Positions 53,901-61,517 of a stretch of 64,000 nt of DNA are shown piece by piece. Origin of the DNA: Euryarchaeota archaeon UBA251 (GTDB lineage: Archaea > Thermoplasmatota > Poseidoniia > Poseidoniales > Thalassarchaeaceae); NCBI GenBank assembly GCA_002497905.1, contig DAFJ01000085.1:1-64000 (forward strand), read 5' to 3'. Each line of letters opens with the position of its first letter. Within the stretch, counting starts at the first letter, position 1. The notes beneath the pieces are model-generated. The model saw only the letters and a program-made list of their open reading frames with translations. It was not told the origin of the DNA and did not search any database. The position numbers and the translations under genes were made by a program.

Positions 53901-54980
53901 CTTGAGCTCTACCCCCAGGACTTCATCCCCAGTCGAGATGGTGGAGAACATCTACTGAAGGCTAGTCAGTTCATCGATGATCTACTCATTCGATATTATG
54001 GACTAGAACCGATATACAATGCCAAGGCAATTGATGATCTCGTTGGACATTTGGGAATTGCTCTGGCACCACACACCTCTGGTGGCGTCCTCTGTCGCCT
54101 AATCGGATGGACGGATGCTTCTGCAGGCTATGCTCACACGCTCTTCCATGCTGCTAAACGCCGGAATTGCGATGGAGATGAAGATTGCATTATGCTGCTT
54201 CTGGACGGGCTGTTGAACTTCAGCAGGAAGATTCTGCCCTCATCAAGGGGTGGGCAGATGGATGCGCCGCTGACTCTGACAACACGACTTAACCCGATGG
54301 AACTCGACAAGGAGGCTCTGCACGTGGATGCGGGGTGGTCCTATTCTACTGAATTCTTTGAAGCAACAAAATCAATGCCTCATCCAAAGGATTTGCTCGG
54401 GAAGGTGGATCTTGTCCTCTCCCGAATCGGAGATATCGGTGCAGTCCGTGGTTACGGCTACACTCACGAGGCATCATCACTGGATGATGGACCTGTGAAC
54501 TCGGCATACAAGACGTTAGGCAGTATGGCGGACAAGATGAGTGCTCAACTATCCCTTGGCCGTCGACTCCGGGGCGTTGACGCCCAAATCGTTGCTTCTT
54601 CAGTCATTGGCTCCCATTTACTCCCAGATGTACGTGGTAATCTCAATGCATTCAGTCGCCAAAAGGTTCGATGTGGGAGTTGCAATCATTCCTATCGCCG
54701 TATGCCCCTAGCTGGTAAGTGTATCCAGATGATTGATTCCATAGGTGGTTTGCATGGTCACCGATCTTCCGGAGGAGAACAAAGCCGTTGTGGAGGGAAC
54801 CTTATCCTCACTGTCTCCCAAGGTGCAGTACGGAAGTACCTGGGTGTAATCGATCACGTGATTGACAGCTTTGGAATTGACGACTACACTCAGCAGTATG
54901 TCGATTGGATGGCAGTCAGTGTAGAATCTCTCTTCCAGAACGACCGTGTGACGGTATTCACACTAGATGACTTCCTCTGA
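50928..54980 (+). CDS. polC: DNA polymerase II (family D) large subunit DP2
   Basis: Catalytic subunit of the archaeal replicative family D polymerase. 1350 residues, longer than the usual 1100-1270. The catalytic region has N-C-D-G-D-E-D at 1080-1086, the M-L-L-L-D-G-L-L-N-F-S-R helix and R-G-G-x-M-D-A-P-L. Zinc-binding Cys pairs appear at about 790-850 (C-R-V-G-C, C-L-R-C, C-x-x-H) and near the C-terminus (C-G-S-C). A charged coiled-coil-like insert at about 694-782 adds length. The catalytic site, a common intein position in this family, is uninterrupted. The ATG at 50928 follows GAGGTGG; longer in-frame starts overlap pyrE. The small subunit gene is not in this window. Confidence 0.95.
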   Translation: MANQTMSAIDEKRLSAEMERYHQALDEETERLYGVAAKARAKGLDMSTEVEIPRAEDLADRTEKLLAEYLDGLEVAEDIREMLKVEDREITAIKIGQDVARKMMERTGDQIKAIDAGLRTGLAILTEAILVAPLEGIGQVRLLSNTDGTTFLSIDFCGPIRAAGGTAQAMAVLIGDMIRSELGIAKYDPTGPEVERVKEEFGLYRGGLQYRPTPEEIDVIVRACPVMINGESTEEQECAGYREVRNIDDGRVRGGVLLVIGEGLCLKAPKIQKHVERLEIPGWSFISDFANRGKSDGEPDEGKFVSRKIPIDKRFLKDIIAGRPVFGMPNRPGGFRLRYGRPRASGLAAAGMNPASMRAMGEFLSVGTQMKIERPGKACAITPTDEIDGPSVLLEDGTFRRIQTEEEWLQIESKVRAIWDNGELMLGFGEFLENNKRLVPASYTTDWWASELLDSIKNQEDLEFVTKHLESDDLPNTEPPGILRRRLRSKEHRLENEWALRDWHRFLRKVSPSWEVAIACSERFGIAIHPNHNLCWSDIPIALLPHIHDSIGGAQVEGNSLRIPDAAKGWTPPSVKIDSVTNTDESVQRERQLKRRVKKKDSADSSKSVWMIPDHPTGEWDSHLSLSEHGVVKASLMALGIEHVHNEDDIVIENGWRALLHGLGFESEKSGLTLRKDVQNTIEMRIQQSIESHSVVKKEDARTTALEDERRIARIAAETAARQRGEGIAATEAAGKIAEEKIVNSGPEDQKALNAAKQILDDNDVDGSLAIVREITGNRWEDAAPCRVGCRMGRPEKSAPREMKQRAHALYPIMNFGGPQRLLETAVSREGSIRVTVGPRRCLRCDKETPHVRCHHRVIPSEPKECGGRTTPAERRGSQMRNRQGELTTIPLADILEVKRIALGLDRLPTGIKAMKGLTSRAQTPEPIEKGILRAAHDITAFKDGTVRYDMIDVPVTHFRPREIGTSVEQLIKMGYTHDVRGNELVADNQILELYPQDFIPSRDGGEHLLKASQFIDDLLIRYYGLEPIYNAKAIDDLVGHLGIALAPHTSGGVLCRLIGWTDASAGYAHTLFHAAKRRNCDGDEDCIMLLLDGLLNFSRKILPSSRGGQMDAPLTLTTRLNPMELDKEALHVDAGWSYSTEFFEATKSMPHPKDLLGKVDLVLSRIGDIGAVRGYGYTHEASSLDDGPVNSAYKTLGSMADKMSAQLSLGRRLRGVDAQIVASSVIGSHLLPDVRGNLNAFSRQKVRCGSCNHSYRRMPLAGKCIQMIDSIGGLHGHRSSGGEQSRCGGNLILTVSQGAVRKYLGVIDHVIDSFGIDDYTQQYVDWMAVSVESLFQNDRVTVFTLDDFL

Positions 54981-55868
54981 TTAACGACGTTTCTTGCCAT
55001 CGTCATTCATTCGATCCCAAAGGTCACTCACTGTCTTCAGATCCTCATCAATCTCCGCCTTGCCCTGAAGACGGCTCTCGTCACCTTCACCGAGGGCATC
55101 GAGCTCGTCGGCAATTGCTTCTGCATCTTCAATATCCTGATCACCCTTCTCATGCTCGGACTCATCTACATCCTTTGCCTCTAGTGACCACGCACGCCTC
55201 TTCCCGATGCTGCTAGTTTGAGTAGAGGCTGCCAACGATGATGTTAGATCTTCAACATCCACAGCATCACCTCCACTCAGCGCCTGTTTAGTTGCCTTCC
55301 AATCCTCATGCAACTTCCGCATCATTGGATTGGAACGCTTCCTTCGCCTCGATTTGAGCCAACCTCGAATCGCCCGATCTGAGATAAGAAGTGTAAGAGC
55401 GAGAATGTTTACGGCGATATATCCCTCTACCTGAATAGGACCGTAAAGATCCATCTCGGTCTCTAAATCGATAACAACATGCTGCTTAGGGATTGATATT
55501 TGGCCTGTGCTATTGGACACAATTAGAATGAACATCGAGGGACCTGGCGACATTGTAATCCAGCGTTCGTCACTCCCTTCTGAGGAAGAGGAATAGAGAG
55601 TTGTACGTTCACCATTCGAATCCTCAAGCATCAAGACAACATCGGTGTCGGCTGCACCTTCTACTGGCTCAACAGTGAACATGACATGCAGGGGAATGTC
55701 CCTGCCATGTAGGTCGGGCATCGTGAATGGATAATCCTGAACGATATCGCTTCCAGGTGCGATGATATGTTGGTCCGCTGTCGCTTGTAATGCCCCAGTC
55801 CATATCAGATTCAGTAAGACGAAAGTGATGATGGCAGTCGCCGCGGAACGAGTTTTGTTTTCAGTCAT
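54981..55868 (-). CDS. membrane protein with extracellular domain and acidic cytoplasmic tail
   Basis: 295 residues from the ATG at 55868, which overlaps the mptE stop as ATGA. A signal-anchor lies at about 10-27, then a beta-rich outer domain of about 115 residues. A second membrane helix is at about 150-168, followed by a basic stretch (R-R-R-K-R) and a long acidic, helical cytoplasmic tail to the end. No family was recognised. It is translated together with the MptE-like kinase but no functional link is evident. Confidence 0.65.
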   Translation of the reverse strand: MTENKTRSAATAIITFVLLNLIWTGALQATADQHIIAPGSDIVQDYPFTMPDLHGRDIPLHVMFTVEPVEGAADTDVVLMLEDSNGERTTLYSSSSEGSDERWITMSPGPSMFILIVSNSTGQISIPKQHVVIDLETEMDLYGPIQVEGYIAVNILALTLLISDRAIRGWLKSRRRKRSNPMMRKLHEDWKATKQALSGGDAVDVEDLTSSLAASTQTSSIGKRRAWSLEAKDVDESEHEKGDQDIEDAEAIADELDALGEGDESRLQGKAEIDEDLKTVSDLWDRMNDDGKKRR

Positions 55869-56614
55869 AACTCTCCCCCTACACCCAATCCATCGAGAAC
55901 CTCCTGCATGAATGTGAGTTTTCGCATCTTGCGTATAGGGTCGGTAGTGCCGGTCCATCGACCAATCTCAGAAGTGGTGTAACCAATGAGACGTATGTTG
56001 GCAATCGGTACTCCAAGAAAGGCACACAAACATACTGCCCTATCGCCATCAGTAAAACCACCTGGATTGAGCATGCCATCGATTCGATCCGGTGTCTGAT
56101 GGGTGAGAAGAATTGCTGGTGGTGTTTCAAGCGCGACCAAGCGATCAAGCATCGCAATCAGTGATTCCTCATTATCACCATGAGCATGAATAGCATGCAA
56201 TACTCCTCGTTGAGCAGCTTCGGCGATGTGTGGGTCACCATCACCATCGCTAACAAGAAGCAACGTGTTGGACCACGCCTCATCCTGGGATTTCTCAGAC
56301 AGTTCACCAATCACCCCAATAGAGCCATCAGCGAATACCAAGCGATAGCCTTCAGACAAGGCGAGTTCGATTTCTTGAGGTTCAGCAGCTGCACCGACTG
56401 TGGCAATTGGTCCATCCTCAAGCCTATCAATCAGGGATTCGAGTGTTTCTTCACGACCAGAAACGGTCCACATCTCTCGATTTGAGGATTCCGTATTGAC
56501 TCGTTGACAGAGAAGATTAGCCACATGAATATCCTGGTGCAACGACCAATCAAACTGGGCCCGAACACGGTCTTGAACGCGCATAGCGATAGCCCTGACC
56601 TCATGAGGACCCAT
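55865..56614 (-). CDS. mptE: MptE-like 6-hydroxymethyl-7,8-dihydropterin pyrophosphokinase (DUF115 family)
   Basis: 249 residues from the ATG at 56614; an earlier TTG is less likely. The family pattern is present: a S-D-G-D-G-D-P loop, the H-A-H-G-D-N signature at about 142-147, and G-F-T-D-G-D-R-A-V with I-G-Y-T-T-S near the end. Methanogen MptE transfers pyrophosphate to 6-hydroxymethyl-dihydropterin on the way to folate-like C1 carriers. The gene is divergent from priL with about 60 bp between starts. The closely related DUF115 proteins in surface-glycan loci are an alternative reading, but the H-A-H-G-D-N motif favours the pterin enzyme. Confidence 0.75.
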   Translation of the reverse strand: MGPHEVRAIAMRVQDRVRAQFDWSLHQDIHVANLLCQRVNTESSNREMWTVSGREETLESLIDRLEDGPIATVGAAAEPQEIELALSEGYRLVFADGSIGVIGELSEKSQDEAWSNTLLLVSDGDGDPHIAEAAQRGVLHAIHAHGDNEESLIAMLDRLVALETPPAILLTHQTPDRIDGMLNPGGFTDGDRAVCLCAFLGVPIANIRLIGYTTSEIGRWTGTTDPIRKMRKLTFMQEVLDGLGVGGEL

Positions 56615-56673
56615 GTCCGGTCTTGACCGGTCGCGTTGAAGAACCCCAGTGTTCAATCATAGAGTGAATCCGG

Positions 56674-57831
56674 ATGCCGATGCCCCCACATCCACCTGTC
56701 ATCGAGGACCCTCGCATCCTTGCACGGTACCCTTTCCTTCCACAGGCTGTGAAGCATACTCGTAGCATCCTTGAGAACAACGGGGTCACCATGGAGAGCC
56801 TATTGACGGATGGGTGGTTGAGCGATATTCGAAGAAGGGGCGACTTGCGTGTCAAGGAATCAATACTACATGACGATGGCATTGGAGTTCCAACATCGGA
56901 TATTAGCACCGATCTCGGTCGCATGACTGAGAGTTTGTCTTTCCTCTATGCAATGCTTGTAGCTTGTTCGACCTTTGAGGAGCGGGTTACTGCTCGATGG
57001 GCTGAAGGAGAGGCGAGTCGAGCGGATGCAATTCTTGGATTAGATAACGAATCATTCGATATCATTGCCCACACTTACATCTCGAATCTTCGATCTGAGC
57101 AGATAGATGGAGCATTGGTCTACAGCATTCCTATGACGGATTTCATCGAATTGGGTCCACGTATTAGTGGAGATTACTGGCGACTTCCAAACCGGCCTCT
57201 CGATCACGGCTGGGTTACAATGAACCCCCATTCCGGAGAGAACTCAAAACAACGACTTGCTAGATTGTTGAAGGAAAGAATCCGAGAAGACCTAAGGACG
57301 CGTTGCGATGAACGTATGGAACGCATCGATGATAGTTTTGCTGAACGGCTAAGTGAGCCAGTTGGTGCTGTTCTAACTATCCTTCAGTCTCGTGCAAAAA
57401 TGGATTTCAATGCAGGTGATGCGACTCGTTCCGACTGGCCCCCTTGCATGGAGTCAGCAATTGCCGAACTTGCTATGGGAGAGAACGTGAATCATGCAGG
57501 TCGTGTCTTCCTTGCAGCTATGTCCGCCGCAATCGGTATTGATATTGACCAATGTGCTGGATTCTTTTCAGGCGCTCCTGATTTTAATCTGGATACAACA
57601 CGCTACCAAATCAGCCACATATACGACCGAGAATACACTCCAGCAGGCTGCAGCCGGCTAAAACTCGATGGGCGCTGCCCGGTCTCCAAAGGAGAAGATT
57701 CCATATGTGACAAACCGAAGATGAAACATCCACTATCTTACGTATGGTGGAAGCAGAGGGACCGGGGGCAACGACCAGAAGAAGCACAGGAAGAATCCAC
57801 AACACAAGACACGGAATCTGCCAACCCTTGA
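56674..57831 (+). CDS. priL: DNA primase large subunit PriL (iron-sulfur)
   Basis: 385 residues. Partner of PriS in the archaeal/eukaryotic primase. The N-terminal helical half is followed by the Fe-S domain, with four conserved Cys at 258, 326, 335 and 345 for a [4Fe-4S] cluster (P-P-C, G-C-S-R-L, G-R-C-P, I-C-D). The segment H-x-G-R-x-x-L-A and Y-D-R-E-Y around the cluster is family-typical. The C-terminal 30 residues are a charged tail. priS is not seen. The DUF373 gene follows in the same direction. Confidence 0.9.
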   Translation: MPMPPHPPVIEDPRILARYPFLPQAVKHTRSILENNGVTMESLLTDGWLSDIRRRGDLRVKESILHDDGIGVPTSDISTDLGRMTESLSFLYAMLVACSTFEERVTARWAEGEASRADAILGLDNESFDIIAHTYISNLRSEQIDGALVYSIPMTDFIELGPRISGDYWRLPNRPLDHGWVTMNPHSGENSKQRLARLLKERIREDLRTRCDERMERIDDSFAERLSEPVGAVLTILQSRAKMDFNAGDATRSDWPPCMESAIAELAMGENVNHAGRVFLAAMSAAIGIDIDQCAGFFSGAPDFNLDTTRYQISHIYDREYTPAGCSRLKLDGRCPVSKGEDSICDKPKMKHPLSYVWWKQRDRGQRPEEAQEESTTQDTESANP

Positions 57832-57864
57832 TTAGTACAGCCCGATAAGAGCTCACCGAAGCAC

Positions 57865-58977
57865 ATGACACGTACGCTAGTGTTGACCATTGACCGAGAC
57901 AATGATCTCGGGATTAAGGCAGGCCTTAGGGGGCCCGTCATCGGGAGGAAGGCAACTCTCAGTGCTGCACTTCGACTAGGTCTTGCTGATCCTGAGGAGA
58001 GCGATACAAATGCCATCCTGGGAGCATTGCATCACCACGACCGGATTCTCGATTCGGGTGAGCCAAATGATACGGTCGAAGTTGCTATCCTAACTGGAGA
58101 TGAGAGAGTTGGTGCCCGGTCTGACCGAGCAATTGCAAAACAGTTGGAAGAAGTCATCGCTGAATTCCAACCTGACTGTGCGATCTTGGTGACTGATGGA
58201 GCAGAGGATGAGGCAGTGATGCCCATTCTGCAGAGTCGGGTGCGAATCGATTATGTCGAGAAAATCATCGTACGTCAAAGCAAGGGTATCGAAGGGACGT
58301 TTTACTACATCATGAAGGCTATCGAGGACCCAAAATGGCGGGCTCGCCTACTAGTTCCGCTCTCTGTATTCATGATGATTATTGGGCTAGGCATGATCAT
58401 TCCAGGCGGAGGTGTCCTGATTGGCGCTATGCCATTATTCGTTGGGCTGTGGCTACTCGCCAAGGGACTCGGTGCAGAAACACAATTCGAACGCCTCATA
58501 GTCGATATGCGAGAAAGTGCAATGGGTGGCATTGTTTCCTCTCTATTGTGGGCCTTTGCATCGTTCGCAAGCCTACTCGCCATTCTTGAGGTATATCGAG
58601 AGATTGCTCAAGCAAGCTCCGAGATGAGTGGGTTTGAGATTGGTGTGGAAGCAATGGATAGTGGTTTACAATGGATTGTACTAGCATCCCTTGCCGTGGC
58701 TATGTCCATGGTTGTCCTACGCTGGAGGCGTGGTACGCTATCTGGGCGAATCTTCCAACTTGTTGCGGGAGGTGCTGTAATCTACGCATTTGCGGAGGCT
58801 AGTCTCGATGTAGCACGTAAAATTGCTCAAGGCGAAACCTACGAGCTTGACCCTGGAGTAATTTACAGCGATTGGGGGCTCGTTCTAGTGACTATTGTCG
58901 TGTGGTGGATGGTTCGGACCGGTGTACGCTCTTGGTCCACTCGACAAGAGATTCAAGGCAAGTTCTGGGGAGTCTAA
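57865..58977 (+). CDS. DUF373 family membrane protein
   Basis: 370 residues of a family known widely in archaea. The N-terminal cytosolic part (about 1-150) has the D-R-D-N-D-L-G loop at 10-16, a G-R-K-A-T region and a T-D-G-A-E-D-E loop. Six membrane helices follow, between about 165 and 355. Function is unknown; a nucleotide- or phosphate-binding role for the N-terminal part is a guess. The gene follows priL by 33 nt and is convergent with the Zn-ribbon gene at its immediate end. Confidence 0.85.
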   Translation: MTRTLVLTIDRDNDLGIKAGLRGPVIGRKATLSAALRLGLADPEESDTNAILGALHHHDRILDSGEPNDTVEVAILTGDERVGARSDRAIAKQLEEVIAEFQPDCAILVTDGAEDEAVMPILQSRVRIDYVEKIIVRQSKGIEGTFYYIMKAIEDPKWRARLLVPLSVFMMIIGLGMIIPGGGVLIGAMPLFVGLWLLAKGLGAETQFERLIVDMRESAMGGIVSSLLWAFASFASLLAILEVYREIAQASSEMSGFEIGVEAMDSGLQWIVLASLAVAMSMVVLRWRRGTLSGRIFQLVAGGAVIYAFAEASLDVARKIAQGETYELDPGVIYSDWGLVLVTIVVWWMVRTGVRSWSTRQEIQGKFWGV

Positions 58978-59415
58978 TCAGGACTCAAATAATGTCTCAG
59001 TCATACACTGTGGGCATGTTACCTTAATCGGTCGAACCGAGGGAATACCGAGTGGTGATCGACAGGCAGGACAGACAATAGCTTGCTCAACCTGTGACTG
59101 CCGTGAACGTCCCTCACTACTCGGGTCATACCCCATGCGGTATCGGTGTGCTTCAGAAAGCGCCTCGGCCCCCGTTTGAGGAGGGGGGCTGGTTTCCATC
59201 ATTGGGTCAACGCCTCCTTTGGATCTCGAAATTGACATGTCCCATTCCGGTTCACTAGCGCTCATTGGCGTTCCAGATGATGCCATTTCCATAAGGCGGA
59301 GGAGCTCATCAGATGAGACTCCATGCTCGACCGTTACACGATCTATTGCAAGCATTTTCTCGTATCCATCTAACGCGTTCAATTCTGCGATGACAGAGGC
59401 AGGCACGTCACTCAT
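58978..59415 (-). CDS. small C-terminal zinc-ribbon protein
   Basis: 145 residues from the ATG at 59415; a GTG at 59424 is an alternative. Residues about 1-50 form a helical region, 55-95 are a flexible Ser/Pro/Gly-rich linker, and the C-terminal 35 residues hold a zinc ribbon, C-P-A-C followed by C-P-Q-C. No larger family was recognised. It is convergent with the DUF373 gene and divergent from the DUF2237 gene. Confidence 0.65.
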   Translation of the reverse strand: MSDVPASVIAELNALDGYEKMLAIDRVTVEHGVSSDELLRLMEMASSGTPMSASEPEWDMSISRSKGGVDPMMETSPPPQTGAEALSEAHRYRMGYDPSSEGRSRQSQVEQAIVCPACRSPLGIPSVRPIKVTCPQCMTETLFES

Positions 59416-59452
59416 GGGAGTCACTCATACCCGCCTCACTTGAGGGTTGAGG

Positions 59453-59857
59453 ATGGACAAGTACTCATCTATACGAATCATCCTAGGATTAGACATGCAC
59501 CCATCAGTCAATGTCCTCGGTACCCCACTTAAGACCTGCAACGAAGAACCTCTCACTGGCTGGTTCCGTGACGGATGTTGCAATACTGACGATTCAGATA
59601 GAGGCATGCATACCGTCTGTGTAGTAGTCGATGAAGCATTCTTGACGTTCAGTGCTAATGTGGGTAATGACCTTTCGACACCACGACCGGAATTTCGATT
59701 TCTTGGACTCAATCCAGGAGACAGATGGTGTCTATGTGCAACGCGATGGAGGGAAGCATGGGCTGAGGGATGTGCGCCTCCTGTCGATCTTGAAGCCACA
59801 CATGTAAGGACGCTTGAAGTGATTGATTTGTCTGTGCTTGAAATGTACGCTATGTGA
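59453..59857 (+). CDS. DUF2237 family protein
   Basis: 134 residues. The family pattern is near complete: N-V-L-G-T-P-L, T-G-W-F-R-D-G-C-C, H-T-V-C-V-V-V, F-L-T-F-S, G-N-D-L-S-T-P, F-L-G-L-N-P-G-D-R-W-C-L-C-A-T-R-W and A-P-P-V-D-L-E-A-T-H. Such proteins are known mainly from bacteria and some eukaryotes; the role is unknown. The conserved Cys suggest metal or redox chemistry. I chose ATG 59453; ATG 59495 would place the start nearer the family N-terminus. The PGES2-like gene follows 42 nt downstream. Confidence 0.85.
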   Translation: MDKYSSIRIILGLDMHPSVNVLGTPLKTCNEEPLTGWFRDGCCNTDDSDRGMHTVCVVVDEAFLTFSANVGNDLSTPRPEFRFLGLNPGDRWCLCATRWREAWAEGCAPPVDLEATHVRTLEVIDLSVLEMYAM

Positions 59858-59899
59858 AGGAAACGAACCGTTCACAAAGGATGAAGGAGACGGTGGATT

Positions 59900-60607
59900 A
59901 TGTCTGATGCTACGGCCAATGTCGGCACATTGTACATGCTCAACACTTGCCCCTTTACCTGGAAGGTTCGGGCCCTGCTCGACTATCTCGATCTCCCTCA
60001 TGATCGAGTACAAGTTAATCCCATGCGAATCAAGAAAAGTGTCTCCTTTGCAGGGGACTGGGGCAAGACGCCTGTCTGGAAAATGCATGATGGTGAAGTT
60101 GTTGTCGACTCTACTCCTATCATGAAACGTATCGATGAGATTCACAACGATGGTCGATTGGCCTCTTCTTCAGATCTAGCCCGGCGTGATGAATGGATTG
60201 AATGGGCAGATCTACACGTCAAAAATGCCACCATCCCGATTCTATACGGTAGCATTGGATCGGCTCTGAGCACCACACGTTCAGTCTCACGGCATGAGAA
60301 GTTTGGACTGATGACTGGACGATTGTACGCGTGGGCAGGGTTTCCAATCATGTGGGGTATAATCGCACGGAAGCGAACGAAAAACACTGGTATGAATCCT
60401 AAACAACTCTGGCATCACCTTCTAGATCAGTGGACTGGTGAGATTGGTGGGCAGCAATTTTTTGGTGGCGACGAACCTGATCTTGTTGACCTCATTGTCT
60501 ATGGTTACATGCGATCGATTGAGATGCATCCGAAAGCATTCCGCCTCATTGAAGATCATGAAAATGGGATGGCTTGGTTCAAACGCATGAAAGGCGTTGC
60601 TGCTTGA
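59900..60607 (+). CDS. GST-fold protein resembling prostaglandin E synthase 2 (PGES2)
   Basis: 235 residues. An N-terminal thioredoxin/glutaredoxin fold has C-P-F-T at 17-20, a K-V-R-A-L-L-D-Y segment and a K-T-P-V-W cis-Pro region. The C-terminal helical domain has K-F-G-x-M-T-G-R, then a hydrophobic segment and G-G-x-x-F-F-G-G-D-E-P-D-L-V-D-L-I-V-Y-G, closely like PGES2. In PGES2 the N-terminal motif is usually C-P-F-C; here the second Cys is Thr, so only a monothiol mechanism or plain thiol/heme binding is possible. It follows the DUF2237 gene and ends directly before a convergent gene. Confidence 0.75.
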   Translation: MSDATANVGTLYMLNTCPFTWKVRALLDYLDLPHDRVQVNPMRIKKSVSFAGDWGKTPVWKMHDGEVVVDSTPIMKRIDEIHNDGRLASSSDLARRDEWIEWADLHVKNATIPILYGSIGSALSTTRSVSRHEKFGLMTGRLYAWAGFPIMWGIIARKRTKNTGMNPKQLWHHLLDQWTGEIGGQQFFGGDEPDLVDLIVYGYMRSIEMHPKAFRLIEDHENGMAWFKRMKGVAA

Positions 60608-61501
60608 TTATCCATCACTAACATTGAGACCGTAGGTGGAAATCATCGCGAGCATACCAAGGCAACAAGCTGAGTAAAAGTGGCCTTGGCTAAAGAAGAC
60701 GAGGCCCCCCGCAGTTCGGAGAAGCAACGCACTCTTTGCTTTCCAACCCATGATGCCTAAAACAATCGCAATCAATCCAATGCCAAAGAAGATTGCACCT
60801 ACGATATCGTATACTGCTGCTGCAGTAGGGTCATACAACTCACGACCACGCTGCTCTTCAGATAAGTCAATCCAGCGCATCAATCCATTATTTTCCTCTT
60901 CAACGGCATCGAATACTGCAGGAGATTCGTAATCGACATCCAAGTGTGTAAATCCATACGGTTCAAACAAAGCACCAGGTGACAGAATAATGCGATGTGT
61001 CATACCTTCTGAATCATGGGTGTTATTCACCACAAACATCGTCATTAGACCTGGATTCAGACCCTCAAGGCGAAAGCGGCCTTCCGCGTCGGTCACATTT
61101 GATGGGCGAGTGATTCTCTGAGTTCCATTCTCTACGACTGTCGTTACAACCTCGATTGTGAAATTGGATCCTGGGCTACCATCATGTAGGGTTAAGGTGC
61201 CTGTGAGGATTGCCGATCCAGGTGAGGATTGACTGATGAAGGAGGCGGTCTGTGTTTGACTGTAAATGAAGCCTCGATCAGTCACAAGGCCTCGGTCTCC
61301 CTCAATAAAATCAAGGCCGTTGATAACACCGAATATTCCTGCAACAAGAATGAACAGGAGGGCTACGTGCATCCGAGGGTCTCTTGGGGTGTCCTTCGGT
61401 AACTGAAGTGTTGCTCCTGTGGAGGAAAATACTGGTTCCTCCTCAGGAATCACGACAATTGGGGGATCCGAAGAGGCCTCTTTTCTGTCCCCCATGAACA
61501 T
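60608..61501 (-). CDS. membrane protein with a carboxypeptidase-regulatory-like beta domain
   Basis: 297 residues from the ATG at 61501 (next ATG at 61495); an in-frame GTG at 61564 would overlap hflX. Membrane helices are near residues 45-65, 220-245 and 260-285. A Ser/Thr-rich outer domain between the first two contains N-V-T-D-A-E-G-R-F-R-L-E-G-L, the pattern of carboxypeptidase regulatory-like (transthyretin-like) beta-sandwich repeats. It lies 16 nt after hflX in the same direction. Function unknown. Confidence 0.65.
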   Translation of the reverse strand: MFMGDRKEASSDPPIVVIPEEEPVFSSTGATLQLPKDTPRDPRMHVALLFILVAGIFGVINGLDFIEGDRGLVTDRGFIYSQTQTASFISQSSPGSAILTGTLTLHDGSPGSNFTIEVVTTVVENGTQRITRPSNVTDAEGRFRLEGLNPGLMTMFVVNNTHDSEGMTHRIILSPGALFEPYGFTHLDVDYESPAVFDAVEEENNGLMRWIDLSEEQRGRELYDPTAAAVYDIVGAIFFGIGLIAIVLGIMGWKAKSALLLRTAGGLVFFSQGHFYSACCLGMLAMISTYGLNVSDG

Positions 61502-61517
61502 GGATAGGAGGTGTCCT

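Noticed and set aside
54165..54185. Intein in the DP2 catalytic motif
   Set aside because: The N-C-D-G-D-E-D site is continuous and no splicing motifs or homing endonuclease blocks are seen.
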